Below, in pieces: positions 25,335 through 33,067 of a DNA stretch of 64,000 nucleotides. Numbering within the stretch: the first letter of the stretch is position 1; each line of letters opens with the position of its first letter. The notes beneath the pieces were generated by a model, which worked only from the letters and a program-made list of their open reading frames with translations, searched no databases and had not been told where the DNA came from. Source of the DNA: CAZGAQ01 sp964523405 (GTDB lineage: Bacteria; Planctomycetota; Phycisphaerae; UBA1845; Fen-1342); contig CAZGAQ010000001.1 of assembly GCA_964523405.1 (NCBI GenBank), positions 186,001-250,000 of the forward strand, read 5' to 3'. The position numbers and the translations under genes are program-made.

Positions 25335-26477
25335 CTAGCGCGCCAGGGGTTGGAAGGGGGCGCTGTCGCTACGGGCAAGCGTGAAGCGCACGCCGGGGCA
25401 AGCCGCAGCCAGGTGCTGCCGGAGGCGCGTCAAGGCAGGGCGCTCGCTGGCGTAGTGGCCCAGGTGGACGGCCGTGATGCCGCGGCGCAACAACTCGAGC
25501 GCGTCATGATGCTTGAACTCGCCGGTCAGGACCAGGGCGTCGGGATCGCGGAAGGAACGCACGCCGAATGAACCCGCCGCGGCCGTGACAGCGCGAAAGC
25601 GGCGGGTCAGCGCGCCGACAACGCTGGCGCCGGAAAGATCGACGTGGCCGCGCAGTTGCGCGACGAGTTGAGTACCGCGGGTCGGGCGGCGCAGGAGGCC
25701 GACACGCCCGAGACCGACCTGCCCGCGGCCGGTGAGGTTGTGGAGCGGCAGCAGATCGAAAGCGGGCTCCTCATAGGGATGGTGGGCGTACAGAACCCGG
25801 ACGACCGGGCCCACGCGGTGGCGTGGTACGATCATCTCCAGGCGGGTTTCGTCCACGTGTTCCAGGACCTGCCGGCTGCCGATGGCCGGATGCGTGGTCG
25901 CGTCGCCGCGGAACGTGCCGCGTCCGGCCAGCTCGAAGCTGCACTCGCCGTAGTGGCCGATCTGGCCGGCGCCGGCCTCGGCGAGCGCGGTCCGCAGCGG
26001 AGCGACGCTTGCGGCGGGCACGAAGACGATCAGTTTGTATTGTGTGTCGGCCTCGGTGCGCAGCTCCAGCGGGTGTGACTCGGCGAGGTCGAACGGTTCC
26101 AGCAGGATGTCGTTGGTGCCGCCGACGGCGACGTCGAGCGCGGTGTGCAGGGCCAAGATCGAGACGCGTGCGGCCAGCAAATCCGGCAGCAGGCCGGTCG
26201 GAGCCTCGGCCGCGGCCGTGATCGTGCGAATGCCCTTGAAGATCGGCGGGTGATACAGGACGAGCGTGTCGACGCGGGCGCGGAGCGCCTCGCGGGCTAC
26301 CGCGTCCGTGAGGTCGATAGCCAAAAGAACACGCCGCGTCGGCGCATCGCGCCAGCCCGCGAGGAGGCCGACATTGTCCCAGTCGGCCGCGTGGGCGAAC
26401 GGCGCCAAGGCGTCGAGCGCGGCGTGGAGATCCGCGACGGTAGCCGGTTTACGGCTTTTCGGGCTTCTTGCCCTCAT
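25335..26477 (-). CDS. Nif3-like dinuclear metal centre protein
   Basis: A 380-residue member of the Nif3/YbgI family, ring-shaped hexameric proteins with a two-metal site. The N-terminal metal half has WDNVGLLAGW, VLYHPPIFKGI and ILALHTALD; the C-terminal half has VLTGEFKHHDALELL and VHLGHYASERPAL. The central insertion (YKLIVFVPAASVAPLRTALA to PYEEPAFDLLPL) is the PII-like domain found in longer family members. The biochemical role of the family is unsettled, although it is often labelled GTP cyclohydrolase-like. Its ATG lies inside the 3' end of the upstream TPR gene (29-bp overlap), so they are probably translated from one message. Confidence 0.88.
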   Translation of the reverse strand: MRARSPKSRKPATVADLHAALDALAPFAHAADWDNVGLLAGWRDAPTRRVLLAIDLTDAVAREALRARVDTLVLYHPPIFKGIRTITAAAEAPTGLLPDLLAARVSILALHTALDVAVGGTNDILLEPFDLAESHPLELRTEADTQYKLIVFVPAASVAPLRTALAEAGAGQIGHYGECSFELAGRGTFRGDATTHPAIGSRQVLEHVDETRLEMIVPRHRVGPVVRVLYAHHPYEEPAFDLLPLHNLTGRGQVGLGRVGLLRRPTRGTQLVAQLRGHVDLSGASVVGALTRRFRAVTAAAGSFGVRSFRDPDALVLTGEFKHHDALELLRRGITAVHLGHYASERPALTRLRQHLAAACPGVRFTLARSDSAPFQPLAR

Positions 26478-27381
26478 CCTGCTTCTTGCCTGCGTCGTCC
26501 TTGGGATGATCCTTGCAGCCGGCGGCGTCTTTGCCTTCCTTGCTTTCGCCGGCGCACTTGCCCTTGCTGGGGCACTTGCCGCAGGCGGACGATTCGCCGC
26601 ACCCCTTCACCTTGGACTCGGTCGCGAGCACCTTGGTGAAGGCATCGTTCTTGGCGATGCTGACCAGGTCCTTGCTGGTCTTGGCTTCGTTCTTGACTTC
26701 GGCGAGCCAGGTGGCGGGGGTGGCCTCGAAGGAGGCGGTCAGGGCGGCCAGGGCCTTGTCGGACTGCCCGACCAGAGCGTACAGCCGGGCGGCGTTGAAG
26801 CACACGCCGGCGTCGCAGTCCTTGGTCAGCTCGAACTTGTCGGCGATGGCCTTGGCTTCGGCCGGCTTGCCCAGGCGCGCCAGGGCGACGCCCTGCAGCA
26901 CGGTTGTGCCGGGCGTCTGCTGATCCTTGGTCAGCCCGGAGAGGAGCTTCAAGGCGTCGTCGTTCTTGTCGACGGTCAGTTGCGTGTCGGCGAGAATCTC
27001 GGCGGAATCGCCGTTCTTGAGCTTGGCGTGCATCTGTCCGGCGAGCGTGAGGGCCTCGCCGTTGATGTGGTTGCGCTGATAATAGCTCAGGAGCGCGCGG
27101 GCCATCTGCTGCCAGGCTTCCGGCTCCTGCTCCTTGGCGAACTGCTCGCGGATCGTGATGACGCGCCGCAACATCGTGTACGCGCTGGTGAGCTCCTTGC
27201 TTTCCGGGTCGGCCTTCACGGCCGTCTTGTAGGCCTCCAGGGCCTTATCGAACTCGCCCTTGGCGAGCAGGGCCTTGCCGTCGTCAAACGCCTTGGTGGC
27301 CTCGGCCGAGCCGGCCCATGCCAGCGGCGCGGCGAGAATTCCCGCAACAGCGAGGCCCAACAACACAGTGCGCATTTTCAT
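26449..27381 (-). CDS. Exported TPR protein with Cys/Lys-rich C-terminal tail
   Basis: A 310-residue protein with a signal peptide (MRTVLLGLAVAGILAAPLAWA) and several TPR-like helical pairs, for example DDGKALLAKGEFDKALEAYK and LQGVALARLGKPAEAKAIAD. The last 60 residues are different: VKGCGESSACGKCPSKGKCA followed by Lys/Asp/Glu-rich sequence ending KKPEKP. The five clustered cysteines could bind a metal or form disulfides. AAGGAG is 7 bases before ATG 27381. It is divergent from the propeller/metalloprotease-like gene at 27580 and overlaps the Nif3 gene downstream. The role is unknown; TPRs suggest a periplasmic scaffold. Confidence 0.75.
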   Translation of the reverse strand: MKMRTVLLGLAVAGILAAPLAWAGSAEATKAFDDGKALLAKGEFDKALEAYKTAVKADPESKELTSAYTMLRRVITIREQFAKEQEPEAWQQMARALLSYYQRNHINGEALTLAGQMHAKLKNGDSAEILADTQLTVDKNDDALKLLSGLTKDQQTPGTTVLQGVALARLGKPAEAKAIADKFELTKDCDAGVCFNAARLYALVGQSDKALAALTASFEATPATWLAEVKNEAKTSKDLVSIAKNDAFTKVLATESKVKGCGESSACGKCPSKGKCAGESKEGKDAAGCKDHPKDDAGKKQDEGKKPEKP

Positions 27382-27460
27382 CCTGACTCTCCTTCGCGTT
27401 GTCGCGACAGTGGACACCCTGCCCGGGGCTACCCGCGTCGGGTGCGTACACAAGTTTATT

Positions 27461-27466
27461 AATATA
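27461..27466 (-). promoter_or_regulatory. Candidate -10 (TATATT) of the TPR gene
   Basis: TATATT on the minus strand sits in the only AT-rich stretch of this divergent region, about 80 bases before the start. No good -35 is seen. Confidence 0.35.
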
Positions 27467-27494
27467 CCCGAAGCTTCCGGAATTCCCTATCGCA

Positions 27495-27523
27495 TTGGCA
27501 GTCCGCGCTTTCAGTGCTATAAC
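27495..27523 (+). promoter_or_regulatory. Sigma-70-type promoter
   Basis: TTGGCA (27495-27500), a 17-base spacer and TATAAC (27518-27523) place the transcript start near 27530, about 50 bases before the ATG at 27580. Confidence 0.65.
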
Positions 27524-27579
27524 GGCCGAAACTTCGCCCGCACTTGAAGCCCGGGCGGCGTGCGCCAGGAGTACTCCCG

Positions 27580-30435
27580 ATGCTTGCGTTGCCAGCCGTC
27601 GCGCTGCTCGCCGCCGTTGCCGCCAGTCAGCCCGTTTCCGATGCAACTCGTTGGGGGCACGAGCCTTACGATGTGGCCAGCCCGGTCGATGTGGCCGTCT
27701 CCCCGCCAGACGGCGCGGTCTATGTCGCTTGCGCGGCCGAAGGCCAGGTCGTGATGCTCAAGCCCGATTTGCAGCCCACCGGCATCACGATCGCCGCGCC
27801 CGGCGTCAGCGGTCTCGCCGTGGCCGCCGACGGCCGACTCGCCATCGTCACCGGCGGTAAGGCGGGCCAGCTCTTCGTGGTGCGGCAGGACGGGGAGATC
27901 GTCAAGCGCGTCGGCGGCGCCACCCAGCCGGTTTTCACCGACGCGCAGGGCGTGACCTGGGATGCGGCCGGCAACCTGTTCGTCTTCGACTTCGGCGCGG
28001 GGCGGGTACGCGTGTTCAGCACAACCGGCGAGGCCTTGTTCGACTTTGGCGACTACAAGTGGCAGCGCCGTTATGACAGCCGGAAGCAGAAGAAGCGGGT
28101 CGAAGAAGAGGTTACCGACAAGCTGTATCACCCCTGCCGCGGCGACTTTCTGCCGGACGGCCGGCTGATCGTGGTGGACTACGACGGGCCGGTGATCGAC
28201 CCGGAGCGGAACCGCCGCGCTGGGATGTACAGCGTGTGGAAAGTGGATGTTGCCGCCAAGCGGGCCACGTTCGAGCAGTTCATGAGGCCGGAGGACCCGT
28301 ACCCGACGTCGCAAGCCGCCGACGTGTGTGTCGATCCGCGGACCGGGCGCATCTTCACGGCGGAAGCGGACTTTCCACTGACCGACCACGACTTCGTGCG
28401 GGTGCAGGACAGCATCGACGAGACGCCGCGCTGCGGCACGAACTTCTTCCCGTACCGGTTTATCACGCACCCGCGCGGCATTGCCCTGGCCGCCAACGGT
28501 GACGTGCTGGTGGCGGAGGCGGACAAGGGGCAGGTTTTCGCGATTCCGCGCAAGCTGTTTGACACGCGGCGGGACGATCCGAGCCCGCTGGACTGGCCCA
28601 AGATTCTGCGCATACCGGTGTGTGAACGCGAGCGCGTGGTGCTGGAGTACACAACGCTCGAGGCGGCGCTGTCCAAAGTCGAATTCGCGCCGCTGGAGGG
28701 CGACTGGTACACGTATCCGCAGCCGCCGGGCGCGGCCGGGCGGCGCGTGGCGGAAGTACCGGCGTTCACACCACAGGGGCAGGAGCGCCAGGCCGGCGAA
28801 CCGGATGTGTTCCACCGTGTGGAGCTGACGGACCTGGAGCCTGGCCGGCGGTATGTGTGCCGCTATCTGGTAACCGACAAATGCTACCCGGCCCCGCTCT
28901 GGTCCGAGCCGTTCCTGGTGGCCACGCAGCCACCCGCCGGCCAGACGCAGTACGTCGATGCGGAAGTCATCGTGCTCGTGTTCACGAACCTGCTGGACCC
29001 GGTGGATGCGAAGTTCGCGCCCGAACCGGCCGATCCCGGCCCGATGACCAAGGCCGAGGTGGACGCCCTCATGTACCGGCTCGAGATGGCGCGGCGTTTC
29101 TACTGGATCAACTCGCGGTGCCGTTTCCAGGTGCACTACAAGTACGTGCTTGAAGATCAGCGCTACACACCGGCCCCCGTGCACAACTATGGGTATTGGC
29201 CCCACGACGACCATCAGGAGATCGACGCCATTCTCGCGCGCCACGGTGTCCAGCACGCCCGGACGGCCGGGCTGTGCACGATCTACGGCTACCGGCACTG
29301 GGACGATGCGGCCAAGCAGTGGGTGTTGTCCGGGAGCGGCGGCAACACGTGGGGTTCGATTCACGATGGCAGCGACATCAACGCGTTCAGTGCCGGCGGG
29401 GACACCGCGTGGCTGTTTGTGCACGAGTATGGCCATGGGATGGGCATCAACTACCAGTACAGCGGTCAGGTCTTTCACTTCAACCACTTCCACTGGAACT
29501 TTCTGGCGACGCATTACGGGGCGCACTACGACGGCATGGCCGCGATGTGCCGGGAGTTCTCCGACGCGGCGTACTGGGCGAACAAGTACGGGCGGCTGGT
29601 GCTCACGGCGGATGCGGACAATGACGGTCTGCCGGACGCGGACGAACGTTGTCCGGTGGACGAGCGCCGTTTCGGCAGCAGCCCTGAGGACGAAGACACG
29701 GACGATGACGGGCTGACCGATCGCGAAGAACTCATGACGACCGCCGGTCTGGCGCGTTACGCGGAGGCGTTTGGCATGCGGCAGATCGAGCCGGTGTTCG
29801 AGCCCGATCCGCATAACCGGGACGCCGATGGCGACGGGCTGCTTGACGGTGACGACGAATACCCGCTGTATCCGTGGGAACCCGAGGCCATGTTCGCGAA
29901 GGTGCGCGTCGATGGCGAGATTGAGATGGACGAATGGCCGCACGAGGGCTTCGTGCGGGCGATGGAGGACGAAGCGATCAACGGGGAAGTGCGCCTGGCC
30001 TGGGACTTCGGGCACCTCTACCTGGGGCTGGTCCAGAAGGTGCAGGCGGGCGAGGCGAAGCCGGCGCGGCTGTACCTGGAGCTGGATTGCCAGAACGACG
30101 GCATGACGGTTGGTGCGGACAACCTGGAGCTGATCCTGGAACCGCAGGCGGAGGGGCGCGTGCAGATCCGCACGAAGCACAACGACACGACCATCCGTCA
30201 GAAGCCGATTTGGCGCGACAACGTCCTGCCTAATCCGCGGGATCTCGAGGCCCGCTGGACCAGACAGGATGACGAGTACCACCTGGAGATCGGGATTCCG
30301 CAGACGAAGGATGCCGGTCTGGACCTGGTGCGATTCCAGCGGATGGGGTTCATGCTACAGCTCAAGCCCGATCGGGCGCAAAAAGAGCTGCGCCTGTTCG
30401 AGCCACAGCAGCACTTCACCTTCCAATTGCGGTAG
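27580..30435 (+). CDS. Large exported multidomain protein: NHL-like propeller, HExxH region, TSP3 repeats, CBM9-like C terminus
   Basis: A 951-residue secreted protein. The signal peptide is MLALPAVALLAAVAASQP. Residues 20-330 have propeller-like strands (VDVAVSPPDGAVYVACAAEG, AQGVTWDAAGNLFVFDFGAG). A middle part contains LFVHEYGHGMGINYQY with HExxH at residues 615-619, as in zinc metallopeptidases, in a His-rich stretch (HFNHFHWNF). Three calcium-binding thrombospondin-3-like repeats follow (ADADNDGLPDADERCP, EDEDTDDDGLTDREE, RDADGDGLLDGDDEYP). The C-terminal 190 residues (VRVDGEIEMDEWPHEGF, RLAWDFGHLYLGLVQKV) resemble a CBM9-like domain. AGGAG precedes ATG 27580 by 8 bases. It could be a peptidase or lectin-like enzyme acting on an extracellular polymer; the third zinc ligand is not certain. 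Confidence 0.75.
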   Translation: MLALPAVALLAAVAASQPVSDATRWGHEPYDVASPVDVAVSPPDGAVYVACAAEGQVVMLKPDLQPTGITIAAPGVSGLAVAADGRLAIVTGGKAGQLFVVRQDGEIVKRVGGATQPVFTDAQGVTWDAAGNLFVFDFGAGRVRVFSTTGEALFDFGDYKWQRRYDSRKQKKRVEEEVTDKLYHPCRGDFLPDGRLIVVDYDGPVIDPERNRRAGMYSVWKVDVAAKRATFEQFMRPEDPYPTSQAADVCVDPRTGRIFTAEADFPLTDHDFVRVQDSIDETPRCGTNFFPYRFITHPRGIALAANGDVLVAEADKGQVFAIPRKLFDTRRDDPSPLDWPKILRIPVCERERVVLEYTTLEAALSKVEFAPLEGDWYTYPQPPGAAGRRVAEVPAFTPQGQERQAGEPDVFHRVELTDLEPGRRYVCRYLVTDKCYPAPLWSEPFLVATQPPAGQTQYVDAEVIVLVFTNLLDPVDAKFAPEPADPGPMTKAEVDALMYRLEMARRFYWINSRCRFQVHYKYVLEDQRYTPAPVHNYGYWPHDDHQEIDAILARHGVQHARTAGLCTIYGYRHWDDAAKQWVLSGSGGNTWGSIHDGSDINAFSAGGDTAWLFVHEYGHGMGINYQYSGQVFHFNHFHWNFLATHYGAHYDGMAAMCREFSDAAYWANKYGRLVLTADADNDGLPDADERCPVDERRFGSSPEDEDTDDDGLTDREELMTTAGLARYAEAFGMRQIEPVFEPDPHNRDADGDGLLDGDDEYPLYPWEPEAMFAKVRVDGEIEMDEWPHEGFVRAMEDEAINGEVRLAWDFGHLYLGLVQKVQAGEAKPARLYLELDCQNDGMTVGADNLELILEPQAEGRVQIRTKHNDTTIRQKPIWRDNVLPNPRDLEARWTRQDDEYHLEIGIPQTKDAGLDLVRFQRMGFMLQLKPDRAQKELRLFEPQQHFTFQLR

Positions 30436-30784
30436 CGTTGCCGGGCCTCGCGGGTCTGGCGGAGTCATTGCAGCATCGCTCCCGGGGGCGCATCGGTGCC
30501 ACGTCGGTACCGCTCCCGGGCAAGGGCGGGGCTCGTGGCTGGGCGCGGCTAGCGCGAGTGGCCGAAGAGCAATACACGAGGTAGTCCGGATTTTTCTTGT
30601 TCAACCCCGTCGGCACCGGTATTTTGTGCCGCCTTAGCTGCGGCGCGCCGGGCGGCGCGCGGTCTCCTCGTATGGTGAGTACAGGCCCGCTCACGGCTCG
30701 GCACGGTGCCGGGCGTGCGCCGGCTTTCTGTTGGTGTGGCCGAGACAGGAACGGACCACCCAGTCAGCCTGTGGGAGGTCGTGT
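30436..30784. other. 349-bp spacer before glutamine synthetase
   Basis: No gene is supported. A short perfect hairpin GCGCGCC-GGGC-GGCGCGC lies at 30643-30660. I looked for a sigma-54 GG-N10-GC site because the next gene is a glutamine synthetase and found none convincing. Confidence 0.5.
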
Positions 30785-32914
30785 ATGTGCGACGATGGCG
30801 GCAAGCGGTTATCCGAGGTTTTCGGAGCGCTCACGTTCAACGGCGATGTCATGCGCCGGCACCTGCCGGAAGACGTGTATGACAAGCTGCAACAATCGAT
30901 GCAGCGGGGTCAGCCGCTGGACGCCGCCGTGGCGAACATGGTTGCGGTCGCGATGAAGGCCTGGGCGATGGCCCACGGCGCGACGCACTACACGCACTGG
31001 TTCCAGCCGCTGACCGGCTCGACGGCGGAGAAGCACGACGCGTTCCTGTCGCCCAATGGGGATGGCAGCGCGCTGGAGACGTTTTCGGCGGACGCGTTGA
31101 TCCAGGGGGAACCGGATGCCAGCTCGTTCCCGTCGGGCGGGATCCGCGAGACGTTCGAAGCCCGCGGGTACACCGCCTGGGATGCGACGAGTCCGGCGTT
31201 CATCTTCAAGACGCCGGACAGCGCGACGCTGTGCATTCCGACGGCGTTCGTGTCGTGGACCGGCGAGGCGCTGGACAAGAAGACCCCGCTCTTGCGGTCG
31301 ATTCAGGCCGTGAGTGAGCAGGCGCTGCGCATTCTGCGCATCTTCGGGACGGATGCCGGGGTGAGCCAGGTGATCACGACGCTGGGTTGCGAGCAGGAGT
31401 ACTTCCTGATCGACCGCGCGTACTTCGACCGGCGCGACGACCTGCGGTTGTGCGGGCGAACGCTGATCGGCGCGGCGGCGCCGAAGGGCCACCAACTCGA
31501 CGACCACTATTTCGGGGCCATTCCCGAGCGGGTGATGGCGTTCATGACCGAGGTCGAGCGACGGTTGTACGAGCTCGGCGTGCCGGTCAAGACGCGGCAC
31601 AACGAGGTGGCACCGAACCAGTTCGAGCTGGCGCCCGTGTTCGAGAACGCGAACGTGGCCGGCGATCACCAGATGCTCACGATGCAGATTCTGCGGACGG
31701 TGGCCGAGCATCACGGCTACGTGTGCCTGCTGCACGAGAAGCCGTTCGCGGGCGTGAACGGCTCGGGCAAGCACAACAACTGGTCGCTCGCGACCGACAC
31801 TGGCGTCAATCTGCTCGACCCGCGTGACGAGACGCACTCGAACGTGCAGTTCCTAGTGTTCCTGTGCGCGGTGCTGCGGGCAGTCGACCTGCACGCGGAC
31901 CTGCTGCGGGCCTCGATTGCCAGCGCGGCGAACGACCATCGCCTGGGTGCGAACGAAGCTCCACCGGCGATCATCTCGGTCTACCTGGGCGACATGCTCA
32001 GCGACATCCTCGACCAACTGGAGCGCGGCGAGACCCGGTCGACCAAGAAGGGCGGCCGGCTCAACCTGGGCGCGCGGGCGCTGCCGCAGATTCCACGGCA
32101 CAGCGGCGACCGTAACCGCACCAGTCCCTTCGCCTTCACCGGCAACAAGTTCGAGTTCCGCGCGGTGGGATCCAGTGCGTCCATCTCCTGGCCCAATACC
32201 GTGCTGAACACGATCGTGGCCGAGTCCCTGGACTTCATGGCCACGGAGCTGGAGAAACGCGTGGGCCAGGGCAACCATCCGACCAAGGTCGAGGCGGCCG
32301 CGAAGGCGCTGCTCAAGGAGGTCGTCAAGAAGCACCGCCGCATCGTATTTGACGGCGACAACTACAGTGCCGAATGGCACGCCGAGGCAGAGCGGCGCGG
32401 CCTGCCGCACCTGCGTTCGACGCCCGATGCGATTCCGGTCCTGGGCTCCAAGCTCGCGCAGACGCTGTTTGCGAAGTACGGGGTGCTGAACAAGCGCGAG
32501 CTGCAGGCGCGCGTGGATGTGAATCTGGAGAAGTACAACCGCACGCTGGGCATCGAAGCCCGTACGCTCGTGTCCATGCTGCAACGCGAGGTGCTGCCGG
32601 CCGCGCTGCGGTACCAGACCGAGCTGGCGACGGTGGTGGGGGCGTCGGAAGCTGTCAACGTGAGCTGCGCCGACACAAAGCAGCAGCTCCTGCGGGTCGC
32701 CGATCTGGTCGGGCGTCTGCGCAAAGCGAGCGAGGCGGTTGCGGCGGCCGAAGCCCACACCGACGCGGACGGTGTGCGGCACGCGCGGCATATCCGTGAC
32801 AAGCTGGTGCCGGCGATGGCGAAAGCGCGCGAGAGCGCGGACATGCTGGAGCAGCTTGTGCCCAGCGACATCTGGCCGCTGCCGCGCTATGCAGAGATGC
32901 TGTTCGTGCGCTAG
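30785..32914 (+). CDS. glnN: Glutamine synthetase type III (GlnN)
   Basis: A 709-residue ATP-dependent glutamate-ammonia ligase, the long dodecameric type. Signatures include MAHGATHYTHWFQPLTGSTA, TRHNEVAPNQFELAPVFENA, EKPFAGVNGSGKHNNWS and FEFRAVGSSASISWPNTVLN, covering the glutamate- and ATP-binding segments. The C-terminal helical part (QLLRVADLVGRLRKASEAV) is specific to type III enzymes. GGGAGG lies 5-6 bases before ATG 30785. It stands alone with a 349-bp leader and ends at a hairpin shared with the convergent repeat-lipoprotein gene. No PII or adenylyltransferase gene is near, consistent with type III enzymes not being adenylylated. Confidence 0.96.
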   Translation: MCDDGGKRLSEVFGALTFNGDVMRRHLPEDVYDKLQQSMQRGQPLDAAVANMVAVAMKAWAMAHGATHYTHWFQPLTGSTAEKHDAFLSPNGDGSALETFSADALIQGEPDASSFPSGGIRETFEARGYTAWDATSPAFIFKTPDSATLCIPTAFVSWTGEALDKKTPLLRSIQAVSEQALRILRIFGTDAGVSQVITTLGCEQEYFLIDRAYFDRRDDLRLCGRTLIGAAAPKGHQLDDHYFGAIPERVMAFMTEVERRLYELGVPVKTRHNEVAPNQFELAPVFENANVAGDHQMLTMQILRTVAEHHGYVCLLHEKPFAGVNGSGKHNNWSLATDTGVNLLDPRDETHSNVQFLVFLCAVLRAVDLHADLLRASIASAANDHRLGANEAPPAIISVYLGDMLSDILDQLERGETRSTKKGGRLNLGARALPQIPRHSGDRNRTSPFAFTGNKFEFRAVGSSASISWPNTVLNTIVAESLDFMATELEKRVGQGNHPTKVEAAAKALLKEVVKKHRRIVFDGDNYSAEWHAEAERRGLPHLRSTPDAIPVLGSKLAQTLFAKYGVLNKRELQARVDVNLEKYNRTLGIEARTLVSMLQREVLPAALRYQTELATVVGASEAVNVSCADTKQQLLRVADLVGRLRKASEAVAAAEAHTDADGVRHARHIRDKLVPAMAKARESADMLEQLVPSDIWPLPRYAEMLFVR

Positions 32915-32945
32915 GCACGCAGCCGCGGCTTCCGGAAATGACGGC

Positions 32946-32975
32946 GGGCGTCGGATGCCAGCGCATCCGGCGCCC
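32946..32975. terminator. Hairpin between convergent glnN and the repeat lipoprotein gene
   Basis: GGGCGTCGGATGC (32946-32958) pairs with GCATCCGGCGCCC (32963-32975) across loop CAGC, with one G-T pair. No T-run follows, but the convergent position fits a terminator. Confidence 0.5.
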
Positions 32976-33067
32976 GTGTCGCTCTGGGAGTGCCACGCCT
33001 TCCGCGGCCGGCGTCGCCCATCCCGCGCATCGTGCGGGACGGGCGGGGGGTGACGCGACGATGCGGT

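Noticed and set aside
27517..30282. A 921-codon open frame on the minus strand opposite the propeller/HExxH gene
   Set aside because: It has no start signal or domain and is the GC-rich complement of a clearly coding gene.
30436..30784. A sigma-54 promoter for glutamine synthetase
   Set aside because: GGCAC at about 30612 lacks a GC element at the required distance.
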